Positions 10,424 to 17,443 of a stretch of 17,443 nucleotides of DNA are shown in pieces. Source of the DNA: Candidatus Pacearchaeota archaeon (lineage in GTDB: Archaea; Nanoarchaeota; Nanoarchaeia; Pacearchaeales; GW2011-AR1); the NCBI GenBank assembly GCA_002690445.1, contig NZER01000123.1:1-17443 (forward strand), given 5' to 3'. How positions within the stretch are numbered: the first letter of the stretch is position 1; the number at the start of each line of letters is the position of its first letter. The notes under the pieces are model-generated. The model was not told where the DNA came from. It made no database searches and was given only the letters and a program-made list of their open reading frames with translations. The position numbers and the translations under genes are program-made.

Positions 10424-13258
10424 ATGGCGCAAGCGTCCCCTGCGTTCACGGCGTTCACCGCTGGCGAGTTCTCGCCGCGTCTTCACGGCCGCACCGATCT
10501 GGCAAAATATTCTAGCGCCGCCGAGGAGATCGAGAACTTCATCGTTCATCCCCACGGCGGTCTGACCCGCCGGCCTGGCACCGAGTATATCGGCGAGGTC
10601 AAGGATTCCAGCGCGATCACCCGGTTGGTCCCGTTCGAGTTCTCGACCACTCAGGCGTATGTGCTCGAGTTCGGCAACCTGTACATGCGGGTCTACAAGG
10701 ACGGCGGCAGGGTTGTCGACGCTAATGTAACCGTCTCGGGAGCGACCAAGGCGAACCCCGCGGTGATCACCGCGACATCGCACGGGTATTCCGACGACGA
10801 TCATGTCGTCATCTCGTCCGTCGCCGGGATGACGCAGATCAATGACCGCACCTTCAAGATTGCCAACAAGACGACGAACACGTTTGAGCTGAGCGGCGTC
10901 GATAGCCGCGACTATTCAACCTACAGCTCCGGTGGCGTTGCCAATGTCGTCTACGAGATCGCGACGCCGTACACGTCGGCGCAGCTCCGGGCGCTCAAGT
11001 TCGCTCAGAGCGCAGACATCATGTACGTCTGCCATCCCTCCGTCTCCACGAGAAAACTAACTAGGACCGGCCATACCGCGTGGACGCTGACCGAGGTCGT
11101 CTTTGGCAATGGTCCGTTTCTCGCCTCGAACGTGACGACGACGACAATCACGCCCGACGCTCGAAGCGGAAGCGGTGTCACGCTCACGGCTTCTACGTCG
11201 ACATTCGCCTCGACCGATGTCGGTCGCCAGGTCAAGATCTTCAACGGATACCTCACCATCACCGGATACAGCTCGGCGACGGCGGTCACGGCGACGGTCG
11301 GCACGATGCCAGACGGGAGCGTCGAGATCCTGCCGACTTACACGGCGGCGACGGTCAGCTTCCATGAAGGCGACCCCGACGCCACAGGTCTCGAGCACAA
11401 CGATCGGCTCCACGACACGGCGCGGAACTTCGTCGATCAGGGCTTCACGACCAACATGGTCGTCACCATCTCGGGGAGCACAAGCAACAACAAGTCCGTA
11501 AAAATTGTCCAGGTGACGGACGACACGATGCTGCTCAAGCCGGCCGACGATCTCGTCGCCGAGGCCGCTGGCGATACTGTCACGATCGTCGGCACGCTGG
11601 GTGCGACCGCCGACTGGGCGCTTGGATATTGGTCAACCACGGATGGGTTTCCTGGATCGGTCTCGTTCTATGAGGAACGCCTCGTCTTCGCCGGCTCGAC
11701 TAACTATCCGCAGACACTGTGGTTCTCGAGCGCGGGCGATTATGAGAACTTTACCGGGGCCGAGGTCGATGGCGCGGTCCTCGATACGAATGCGCTGACG
11801 TATACGATCGCGTCGAACCAAGTGAACGTGATCCGCTATCTATCGGCGACCAGATCCCTGCTGGTCGGCACTGTCGGTGGCGAGTTCGCGGTGCGAGCGT
11901 CGGGAACGGATCAGCCGCTGACCCCGACCAACGCGCAAATAAAACGGCAATGCAGTTACGGCTCTGCGGACGTGAGACCGGAGCAGGTAGCCAACGTCAC
12001 TCTGTTCCTCCACAGGAACGGGCGCAAGCTCCAGGAGCTGCTCTTCGATTTCGATAGCGACTCTTATAAAGCGCCCGATCTGACGATCCTGTCTGAGCAT
12101 ATCACCGAGAACGGCATCGTCGAGATGGCGTATCAAAAGGAGCCGGATTCAATTTTGTGGTGCGTGCGTGACGACGGTGTCCTCGCCGCTATGACGTACC
12201 GGCGGGATGAGGATGTCGTCGCTTGGCACCGGCACAAGATCGGCGGGAAGTTCACGAAATCGGGAACCGACTACACCTACGGACATGTCGAATCGATCGC
12301 CTCGATCCCAGGCACTGCGAGCGAGGACGAGCTGTGGGTCATCGTCGCCCGCACCGTCGACGTCCCACTTTTGTTGAGCGCCGGCGCCGATACGACGAAC
12401 GATCGGGTCAACAGCGCCAATCATGGTTTGAGCACGGGCACCGCCATCACGTTCACAACCAATGGCGTGGTGCCGACTGGGGCGCAGAAGGGGGACTCCA
12501 GCAACACGTTCAAGGCCGATGGTGAGACGGTCTATTACGCTCGCAACGTCTCGACCAATGTGTTCTCGATCTTCATCGATTCTGCTGGCGCGGCTGCGGA
12601 TACCGAGGCGAAGAAGATCGGTTTCTCGACTGCTGGCACCGGCACGATGAGCGTCTATGCGGAAACGAGAACGACGGCGACCAAGCGATTCGTCGAGAGA
12701 TTTAAGAGCTTCGATTTCGGTACGGACGTGGCTGACGCCTTTTTCGTCGACAGCGGTTTGACGTACTCGGGGAGCGCGGCCAGCACACTGACCGGCACCG
12801 AGCATCTGCGCGGCTTCGACGTCGAGATGCTCGCCGATGGGGCCACTCACCCGACCCGGCATCCGGGTGCCGATCCATCGCAGATCGTCCTCGATCGGAC
12901 GACGACAAAATGCCACATTGGGTTGCCATTCACCTCGCATCTATTGACGCTGCGCGCCGACATTGGCTCGCAGGAGGGGACCAGCCAGGGCAAGACCAAG
13001 CGGATCTCTGACGTCACCGTTCGGCTGTTCCGTACTGTCGGGCTGCTGGTCGGCGAAAGCGCGACGGTCAACGATCGCGTTCCCTTTCGCGACAGCTCGA
13101 TGGCGATGGACACAGCGGTGCCGCTCTTCACCGGGGACAAGGACGTCGAGTTCGACGGCGGTTATGGGCACGAGGGTCAGGTCTACATCGCGCAGGACCA
13201 GGCTCTGCCGATGACGATCGTCGGTGTCTATCCGAGATTGCAGACGTTCGATCGTTGA
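10424..13258 (+). CDS. tail tubular protein B (T7 gp12-like nozzle) with inserted FCCH-like domains
   Basis: A 944-aa protein, longer than T7 gp12 (794 aa). The conserved nozzle start is FTAGEFSPRLHGRTDLAKYS, then FIVHPHGGLTRRPGTEYIGE and RLVPFEFSTTQAYVLEFGN. Later landmarks are LKFAQSADIMYVCHPSV, PGSVSFYEERLVFAGSTNYP, TLWFSSAGDYENF and the C-terminal GHEGQVYIAQDQALPMTIVG. Two beta-rich insertions, about residues 103-175 and 645-748, share an (I/V)xxAxHG(Y/L) start and a TNxF turn, and resemble what databases call FCCH domains in phage proteins. A third Thr-rich insertion (about 233-300) contains FASTDVGRQVKIFNGYLTIT. The protein forms the tail tip through which DNA exits. The stop overlaps the next TTG as TTGA. 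Confidence 0.88.
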   Translation: MAQASPAFTAFTAGEFSPRLHGRTDLAKYSSAAEEIENFIVHPHGGLTRRPGTEYIGEVKDSSAITRLVPFEFSTTQAYVLEFGNLYMRVYKDGGRVVDANVTVSGATKANPAVITATSHGYSDDDHVVISSVAGMTQINDRTFKIANKTTNTFELSGVDSRDYSTYSSGGVANVVYEIATPYTSAQLRALKFAQSADIMYVCHPSVSTRKLTRTGHTAWTLTEVVFGNGPFLASNVTTTTITPDARSGSGVTLTASTSTFASTDVGRQVKIFNGYLTITGYSSATAVTATVGTMPDGSVEILPTYTAATVSFHEGDPDATGLEHNDRLHDTARNFVDQGFTTNMVVTISGSTSNNKSVKIVQVTDDTMLLKPADDLVAEAAGDTVTIVGTLGATADWALGYWSTTDGFPGSVSFYEERLVFAGSTNYPQTLWFSSAGDYENFTGAEVDGAVLDTNALTYTIASNQVNVIRYLSATRSLLVGTVGGEFAVRASGTDQPLTPTNAQIKRQCSYGSADVRPEQVANVTLFLHRNGRKLQELLFDFDSDSYKAPDLTILSEHITENGIVEMAYQKEPDSILWCVRDDGVLAAMTYRRDEDVVAWHRHKIGGKFTKSGTDYTYGHVESIASIPGTASEDELWVIVARTVDVPLLLSAGADTTNDRVNSANHGLSTGTAITFTTNGVVPTGAQKGDSSNTFKADGETVYYARNVSTNVFSIFIDSAGAAADTEAKKIGFSTAGTGTMSVYAETRTTATKRFVERFKSFDFGTDVADAFFVDSGLTYSGSAASTLTGTEHLRGFDVEMLADGATHPTRHPGADPSQIVLDRTTTKCHIGLPFTSHLLTLRADIGSQEGTSQGKTKRISDVTVRLFRTVGLLVGESATVNDRVPFRDSSMAMDTAVPLFTGDKDVEFDGGYGHEGQVYIAQDQALPMTIVGVYPRLQTFDR

Positions 13259-13683
13259 GGCTGACACAGTTCGAGGTTGCTCACGCTGACGAGGCGTTGG
13301 GCGAGGCGCCGGTTCCTAATTTCCATCACTACCTCATGCAGATGCGCGTGGAGGGTATGAGCTGGTCGGCCGAGATTGACGGCCTGGTCGTCGCTAGCGC
13401 TGGGCTGGTCCCGCTATGGAGCGGCGTTGCCGAGGCGTGGATGATCTCCGGTGACGAGATCGATCGGCACGCGATCAAGATCGCGCGGACGTTGAGGACA
13501 AAGCTCGAGGACATAATGTGGCAGCGATCGATCCACCGGGCGCAGGCAAATATTCACTGCCAATTCGGACGGGCGCTCCGTCTCGCCGAGTGGCTCGGTT
13601 TCGAGAATGAGGGGTTGATGCGCCGGTTTGGCGTCGAGGGCGATGACTATTTTCGTTACGCGAAGGTGATTGATGGCGATTAA
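13255..13683 (+). CDS. GNAT-fold protein, T7 gp13-like (internal virion protein A)
   Basis: TTG at 13255 overlaps the nozzle stop as TTGA. The 142-aa protein contains MSWSAEIDGLVVASAGLVPL, AEAWMISGDEIDRH, a RTLRTKLEDI helix, IHRAQANIHCQFGRALRLAE, and WLGFENEGLMRRFGVEGDDY followed by FRYAKV. This is the pattern of phage gp13-like (DUF2833-type) proteins, which have an acetyltransferase-like fold. In T7 gp13 is needed for particle formation. Its place directly between the nozzle and the gp14-like gene matches T7. Enzyme activity is doubtful. Confidence 0.8.
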   Translation: MRLTQFEVAHADEALGEAPVPNFHHYLMQMRVEGMSWSAEIDGLVVASAGLVPLWSGVAEAWMISGDEIDRHAIKIARTLRTKLEDIMWQRSIHRAQANIHCQFGRALRLAEWLGFENEGLMRRFGVEGDDYFRYAKVIDGD

Positions 13684-14200
13684 AGCAGTTCTAGCCGCCG
13701 TCGCCGCGGCGACAGCGGTCATCGGCGGCGTCATGGCGGCACGCTCGTACCGGCGGTCGGCGGGTGTCGAGATGCAGGTCGGTGAGTTTAATCAAAAAGC
13801 CGCCGAACGCGACGCCAAGATCGCAGAGACGGCAGCTCGCGAGAGCCAGCAAACGGCCCTCATGCAAGCGATGAGCGATGCACGAGAGTTTCGGAATTTG
13901 CAAGCCAGCACTGAATTAGCTCTTCAGCATCATGGGTGGCAGCAACAGGACGGCACGCCAATTGCGCAGCTCGCGTACAACGCGGATCAATTCGAGCAGC
14001 AACAGGCGGCTAATCTACGCAGTGCGGTGACGGACGAACGCAATTTCCTAGATAGAGCGGTGCAGGATCGTATGCGCGGGGATCTCGAGATGCTAGTGGC
14101 GCGGAATAACGCCGCCGCCCTGCAAACTAAAGCGGCGACCTCCCTTCTGGGGGGTATCACCGGCGCGGCCAAGGTCTACATGGGGACGCGAATCGGTTGA
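13673..14200 (+). CDS. internal virion protein B-like (T7 gp14 position)
   Basis: ATG at 13673 (alternative TTG at 13670) overlaps the previous gene by 11 bases. The 175-aa protein starts MAIKAVLAAVAAATAVIGGV, a hydrophobic segment suited to membrane insertion, then a basic AARSYRRSAG. A long helical, Gln/Ala-rich body follows (FNQKAAERDAKIAETAARES, FEQQQAANLRSAVTDERNF). It ends in SLLGGITGAAKVYMGTR, a second mildly hydrophobic stretch. T7 gp14 is 196 aa and inserts in the outer membrane during ejection. The assignment rests on gene order, size and the hydrophobic-helical pattern. Confidence 0.75.
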   Translation: MAIKAVLAAVAAATAVIGGVMAARSYRRSAGVEMQVGEFNQKAAERDAKIAETAARESQQTALMQAMSDAREFRNLQASTELALQHHGWQQQDGTPIAQLAYNADQFEQQQAANLRSAVTDERNFLDRAVQDRMRGDLEMLVARNNAAALQTKAATSLLGGITGAAKVYMGTRIG

Positions 14201-14232
14201 GAATGTGGAGTCTCCTACAGGCATAAGACGTC

Positions 14233-16026
14233 ATGGTTGAAGTCCCCAGGTTTACAGCCGCGAGGCCCAGCGACACTACCGCTGCCGCCGGTCAGCGATT
14301 CAGCTTCAAAGTGCCGGCCGGGGCTTTGTCAAAGGCCCAGACTACGCTGGCCCAGGCGTATAGCGGATTTGCAGATGATGCGGCGCGGTTGGGCGCGGTC
14401 GCGATGCAGTTGCATCGTGACGATATCGTTGCGAAAGCATCCGTTGCCATGAGCGCCGAGATCGACGCGGCGGCAACCTCGGCTCAACAGCAGGATATTG
14501 CCAACCCTGAATATGAAAACAGCGGCGGCGGTATACTCGGTTTCTTTAATGAGCAGATATCCTCGATTCTCGGCCGTGTGGGGGAATACTCTGGCGACCC
14601 GCTCACACGTCGGCAGATCGGCGCCGCCGTGGCGCCACGCGTTGCTGCGGCGCGCACTACTGTAACTAAGGCCAACACCAACCGACTGATCGATGGGAGT
14701 AGGGCGGCGCTCAACGAGGGTCGCCACGCTAATATTCGCCAAGCGGCTGCGGACCTCCCTCTCCACTGGGCCGGCACCGAGGCTACGTTGCCAGCCACGG
14801 TGCAGACGACAATCGAGGCAGAAGAGGCCGCGCAGAAGAAGGCCGCGAATCTTGGCATTATAACAGCGGAGCAGGCCGGTAAGAATATCCATGAGTTTCG
14901 AGGCGATATTGCCGAGTATGCGGTGGACGCGCAGAACAACGCAGCGCAGACGACGGAACAGGTTTCTCAGCTAATTGACTTGCTAGACGATCCCGAGCGG
15001 TTCTTTTGGCTGAGACCAATAGATCGGGAGAGGCTGAGAGCTAACCTCCTGAATAAACACACTCGTCTATTGGCGGCTGAACTCCGAGAGGAAACTGCTT
15101 CTCGAACGGCTGCTAGAGCAGCGTTGAAAGACCGACAGGCAACACGTCTATCGACGCTGTTAGATAGGGTCTTCAGTGCTCGGAAAGGGGAAGTCGATGA
15201 TGCAGGCGAGTCGGTTATGCCGACTCAGGAGGAGATTCTTTATCTTGCCAATCTCGATGGTGGCCTAGGTCTCGCGGCCGGCAAAGTTACAATGCTGATG
15301 AACATGATCAACGATAAGGGGATTAGGGAGAGCGATCCCGAGTTCGTCGCCGATCTCTACGAAGAGGTCTTTGCGATTATGGACAATCTCGGTCTTTCGC
15401 AGGAGGAGCGTAAGGCCGCGATTGCCAAGCAAATTGATCGTTCTGACCGCCAAATTGGCAAGGCTTTCGGATCGAGGATAACGATCCAGGATCATGTTGC
15501 TTTTATGAAGTGGGCGCATACCCTCTCAGATGAGGAAGTAGTAAGTGGGGAGATCGCAGACAATCTGAAGCTCGTCGTAGATAACGTCGCACCGCGTAAC
15601 CTGCTCGGGTTTTTCGATGATAGTAGCGATGTCTTTCGTGAAATGCACGCGCGCAAGGTTTACTTTGAAGGTCTTGCCCTAGGCATGACGCCGCCTGACG
15701 CCGCGACACGGGCATTGAAGACTGTCGGGGTGACGAGGGGGGATGATGGCAGTCTTTCCGGCTCTGGAATTGTGCCCTGGTACCCGTCTGATCTCCCCCA
15801 GACGTTTTCCCTCTCCCCGACGTTAGTCGCCACTATAAGCGCTGTCGGGATGACTCCCCAGTGGCCGACAGAAGTGACCATGCCCCAGGTCGAAGACTGG
15901 ACTCTCGAAGATGTTGCCAAAGCGAAGACCTGGGCGGGGACAAATACAGCCGCCCTCGGCCCGCGAGGGTTTGCGGCCCTGCTGGAGCAGATCGACGCTA
16001 TCGAAGCCTATGTGAGAACGAAATAA
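14233..16026 (+). CDS. internal virion protein C-like (T7 gp15 position)
   Basis: A 597-aa protein, shorter than T7 gp15 (747 aa). The N-terminus, VPRFTAARPSDTTAAAGQRF, is followed by long helical repeats with heptad-like Ala/Leu/Gln spacing (AQTTLAQAYSGFADDAARLG, LLAAELREETASRTAARAAL). An EF-hand-like or helical segment lies around 330-400, and a C-terminal domain with VEDWTLEDVAKAKTWAGTNT ends in EQIDAIEAYVRTK. No enzyme motif is visible. It follows the gp14-like gene and precedes the gp16-like gene, so an ejection-core role is inferred. It carries the partner of the 25-base inverted repeat at codons 538-546 (VGMTPQWPT). Its codon use is slightly more AT-tolerant in the centre than in the capsid genes. 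Confidence 0.72.
   Translation: MVEVPRFTAARPSDTTAAAGQRFSFKVPAGALSKAQTTLAQAYSGFADDAARLGAVAMQLHRDDIVAKASVAMSAEIDAAATSAQQQDIANPEYENSGGGILGFFNEQISSILGRVGEYSGDPLTRRQIGAAVAPRVAAARTTVTKANTNRLIDGSRAALNEGRHANIRQAAADLPLHWAGTEATLPATVQTTIEAEEAAQKKAANLGIITAEQAGKNIHEFRGDIAEYAVDAQNNAAQTTEQVSQLIDLLDDPERFFWLRPIDRERLRANLLNKHTRLLAAELREETASRTAARAALKDRQATRLSTLLDRVFSARKGEVDDAGESVMPTQEEILYLANLDGGLGLAAGKVTMLMNMINDKGIRESDPEFVADLYEEVFAIMDNLGLSQEERKAAIAKQIDRSDRQIGKAFGSRITIQDHVAFMKWAHTLSDEEVVSGEIADNLKLVVDNVAPRNLLGFFDDSSDVFREMHARKVYFEGLALGMTPPDAATRALKTVGVTRGDDGSLSGSGIVPWYPSDLPQTFSLSPTLVATISAVGMTPQWPTEVTMPQVEDWTLEDVAKAKTWAGTNTAALGPRGFAALLEQIDAIEAYVRTK
15845..15869 (+). repeat. 25-base inverted repeat, partner of 7779-7803
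   Basis: An exact reverse complement of 7779-7803. The flanking base differs on each side, so identity is exactly 25 bases. Here it encodes VGMTPQWPT of the gp15-like protein. Confidence 0.9.
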
Positions 16027-16027
16027 G

Positions 16028-17443
16028 ATGGCTGAAATCTACGTTCAGGCGCCAGGCGACAAGGGATCTCTTCTCAGGCCGGGTGGTCCTCCTGTCGACC
16101 TCCCAGTATGGGAAGGCGTCGTCTCGGATGAGCCTGCTCAGGGCGAGCCGCCGGCTGGGCAGGAGGAACCGGTGCCGGAGATCCTCTCTGAAGAGCCTGA
16201 GCCTGCGCCCGCGGAGCAGCCGGCGGCACCCGCCGAGCTGGGGACCGCGCCTGTAGAATCGGATGACGTAGGCTTACTCGAGGACGTAGATCCGTCCGAC
16301 GGCGATTGGGTTCTGGAAGTTCATGGCCCACAGGCCGATGCTCGCGAGCTGGCTGCTCACAGTTCCGCTGCGGAAGTGATGGGCGAGAAGGGCATCGATC
16401 CCCGAAACCTGGCCGGCAGCGACGAAGACTTCGCTCGGGTGCAGGAGCTATGGGACGATATGTGGCAACCATATCGGATCGTGGCCCGCGAGATCGGCGA
16501 TATAACCGCGGAGGGTGTCCGCGACGCAAACAACGAGGCAGGCAACGCGATCGCAAAAGCCTTGTGGGGGACTGCACAGGGGTTTCTCGATGTCACCGAT
16601 GAGATGGCCCAGGTCGTTGAGGAATTTGTCGGGTGGAATCTCTACCTCGTGTCGGACGATGACGGCATTCGCCTGGTAGACGAGCGGCCCGCAGATTACG
16701 AGCCGATTGTGATCCCGAAGTTCTTCACCGAGCCGGAGACGGAAGTCGGTCAGATGGGCGCCGGTATTCTTCAATTCGTATTCGCGATGGCCGCGACCTC
16801 GATGGGGACGCTGGGCACGATCCCGTTCACAGCCGGCCGATTCATATCCTACGGCGCTGTCGCCGATGCGCTCTTCGATCCTGAAGAGGGCAATTTCTCC
16901 ACCATGTTGATGGATATCGGCGTCGAGCCGAATGCTGTCCTCGAGTTCCTAGGCACGCCGATCGGTGACGACGCAGACGCCGCTGAGCGTTTGGGCCAGC
17001 GACTGAAGACAGCGTTGGAAGGTGGGCTTATCGGTCTACCCTTCGACTTGGCGCCACTGTTGGCACCGCTATTGTTCAAGGCCATCCGCGCGCTGAAAGA
17101 GAACCCCGCGATGAGCAAAGCAGTTCGTCATCTGCGGGAGTTTGCGGTTGGTGGCGTCAGGACAGCCCAGCAGCGGTACGCCGCTGGTAAGTCGCCAATC
17201 CCGATGGGAATGTCGATCGAGGATGTCGGGCCGTCTGTCGTTACAGCGGCGCGCTCGATCGAGGAGGTTAGAGCTGATACTCGCCAAGGAGCTGAGATTG
17301 TAGCGGAGCGGCTCGACGTTCTAATTCCTGAGAGCAATAGAGTATGGGGCGGTAAGACGTATCGCCCCCGCCAACCGGAATATCTGGGTGGGCGTCCCTG
17401 GTCGGAGTTAAGCGCCGAAGAGTTGGCCGCACCTGGCCCTGGA
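16028..17443 (+). CDS. internal virion protein D-like (T7 gp16 position), 3' truncated by the window
   Basis: An open frame from ATG 16028, one base after the previous stop, continues for 472 codons to the window edge without a stop. The N-terminus (residues 1-95) is disordered and acidic, rich in Pro, Glu and Ala. A domain around 97-235 includes EVHGPQADARELAAHSSAAE and WDDMWQPYRIVAREIGDI. Residues about 241-285 (MGAGILQFVFAMAATSMGTL... ISYGAVADALF) and 326-352 (ALEGGLIGLPFDLAPLLAPL) are hydrophobic and may insert in membrane. The part around NAVLEFLGTP and RLGQRLKTALEGG resembles large injected phage proteins. A T7-type N-terminal transglycosylase domain is not seen in this part. Confidence 0.72.
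   Translation, partial: MAEIYVQAPGDKGSLLRPGGPPVDLPVWEGVVSDEPAQGEPPAGQEEPVPEILSEEPEPAPAEQPAAPAELGTAPVESDDVGLLEDVDPSDGDWVLEVHGPQADARELAAHSSAAEVMGEKGIDPRNLAGSDEDFARVQELWDDMWQPYRIVAREIGDITAEGVRDANNEAGNAIAKALWGTAQGFLDVTDEMAQVVEEFVGWNLYLVSDDDGIRLVDERPADYEPIVIPKFFTEPETEVGQMGAGILQFVFAMAATSMGTLGTIPFTAGRFISYGAVADALFDPEEGNFSTMLMDIGVEPNAVLEFLGTPIGDDADAAERLGQRLKTALEGGLIGLPFDLAPLLAPLLFKAIRALKENPAMSKAVRHLREFAVGGVRTAQQRYAAGKSPIPMGMSIEDVGPSVVTAARSIEEVRADTRQGAEIVAERLDVLIPESNRVWGGKTYRPRQPEYLGGRPWSELSAEELAAPGPG

Noticed and set aside
12149..12940. 263-codon frame on the minus strand
   Set aside because: Antisense to the nozzle gene. It is a codon-bias shadow without support.
16074..16577. Minus-strand and plus-strand short frames inside 16028-17443
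   Set aside because: The uninterrupted 472-codon plus-strand frame from ATG 16028 explains the region with coherent protein-like sequence. The shorter frames are its shadows.

Overview
The window looks like part of a GC-rich tailed-phage genome (or a closely related prophage) with podovirus morphology. All credible genes lie on the + strand, are tightly packed, and often overlap by 4 bases (GTGA, ATGA or TTGA). The virion genes combine two sources. The connector, tail tubes and internal virion proteins are T7-like. The capsid and scaffold block resembles that of Bordetella phage BPP-1. Terminase precedes the connector, unlike T7, where it lies late. The base composition and the DUF6362-like and zinc-ribbon genes suggest a proteobacterial host, perhaps an alphaproteobacterium. 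That host call is inference. No tRNA, integrase, RNA polymerase, lysis gene or CRISPR array is visible.

Layout. Positions 1-520 hold the end of a train of very small genes: a 5'-truncated gene, a 57-codon gene, and an ambiguous third gene. Positions 530-720 are regulatory in appearance, with three copies of a 25-26 base palindrome around an AT-rich stretch and a tiny leader-like ORF. Positions 665-1740 encode a small unknown protein, a DUF6362-like helix-turn-helix protein and a secreted small protein. Positions 1740-2260 have no convincing gene and hold two tandem duplications and a C-rich hairpin next to an alternating TA run. From 2261 the morphogenesis genes run almost without gaps: a 64-aa unknown, a zinc-ribbon miniprotein, large terminase, a GNAT acetyltransferase, two Pro/Ala-rich proteins sharing a C-terminal motif, the connector (portal), a Bbp19-like protein, the scaffold, a 75-aa protein, the major capsid protein and a putative capsid decoration protein. 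A strong intrinsic terminator follows at 9754-9781. Beyond it are tail tube A (adaptor), tail tube B (nozzle), a gp13-like GNAT-fold protein, and gp14-, gp15- and gp16-like internal virion (ejection) proteins. The gp16-like frame runs off the end of the window.

How it fits together: terminase fills a procapsid built from capsid protein on the scaffold around the connector. The adaptor and nozzle close the tail, and the internal proteins are packaged for ejection into the host. The terminator after the capsid block could let capsid genes be transcribed more than tail genes, as T7's late terminator does.

Points that stand out are the triple palindrome, an exact 25-base inverted repeat shared by the scaffold and gp15-like genes, a hairpin burying the capsid ribosome-binding site, a duplicated motif in neighbouring pre-connector proteins, and a duplicated gene junction in the early region.
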